A stretch of 6,760 nt of DNA from Candidatus Heimdallarchaeota archaeon (lineage in GTDB: Archaea > Asgardarchaeota > Heimdallarchaeia > Heimdallarchaeales > Heimdallarchaeaceae): positions 1-6,760 of the forward strand of contig JAGLTP010000569.1 in NCBI GenBank assembly GCA_023135215.1. The letters run 5' to 3'. The position numbers were made by a program, and so were the translations under genes. Under the pieces are notes generated by a model. It was not told the origin of the DNA, ran no database searches, and saw nothing but the letters and a program-made list of their open reading frames with translations. Position 1 is the stretch's first letter. Every line of letters begins with the position of its first letter. Below are positions 6,650 to 6,760 of this stretch, one piece after another.

Positions 6650-6760
6650 TTGTTTTTCTTTTCGCTTTATCTGTTTAATTTTGTGTTAATTTCTTATTAA
6701 AGGTTTTCCAGATATGCAAATGAACTTTTACAGTTCTAAAGCCCAATCACTTTAAATTCC
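6650..6760. other. Right-edge non-coding stretch, nothing identified
   Basis: AT-rich DNA beyond the GTPase promoter. On the minus strand all three frames entering from the right edge meet stops within about 25 bases, and on the plus strand the only ATG-initiated frame (near 6714) ends after 13 codons. I see no RNA gene or repeat. Confidence 0.5.

Noticed and set aside
6714..6755. 13-codon plus-strand frame starting ATGCAAATG
   Set aside because: Too short, with no ribosome site and no supporting similarity.

Overview
The window is AT-rich archaeal DNA, most likely from an Asgard archaeon. Four full or partial genes account for nearly all of it. The Asgard inference rests on an Arf-family small GTPase, together with an archaeal Ard1/NatA-type N-terminal acetyltransferase, an archaeal/eukaryotic NSUN6-type RNA methyltransferase homologue, and TATA-box promoters close to start codons. 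I cannot resolve the lineage within Asgard. There is no sign of phage, transposon, CRISPR or tRNA/rRNA.

Layout. Positions 1-4055 (minus strand) carry one uninterrupted reading frame of at least 1351 codons that runs off the left edge. I translated it by hand. It is a long-form Lhr helicase: complete helicase motifs, the Lhr-specific core, then a C-terminal part that reads as five winged-helix-like units. Upstream on the same strand, 43 bp away, is a 171-residue N-acetyltransferase (4099-4614) with a clear Shine-Dalgarno site. A 118-bp divergent region separates it from a plus-strand gene (4733-6010). That gene's protein has the N-terminal domain, PUA domain and Rossmann domain of NSUN6-type tRNA/rRNA m5C methyltransferases, but it has lost the SAM-binding glycine motif and both catalytic cysteines. 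An Arf-like GTPase gene (6032-6598, minus) converges on it with a 21-bp gap. The last 160 bp hold that gene's promoter and no other gene I can support.

How they relate. Three of the four genes belong to information processing or protein modification: nucleic-acid unwinding, N-terminal acetylation and RNA binding. The GTPase would act at membranes. Orientation argues against one operon; only the acetyltransferase and helicase could be co-transcribed, and the helicase has a good TATA box of its own. The most notable item is the intact but apparently catalytically dead NSUN6-like protein.
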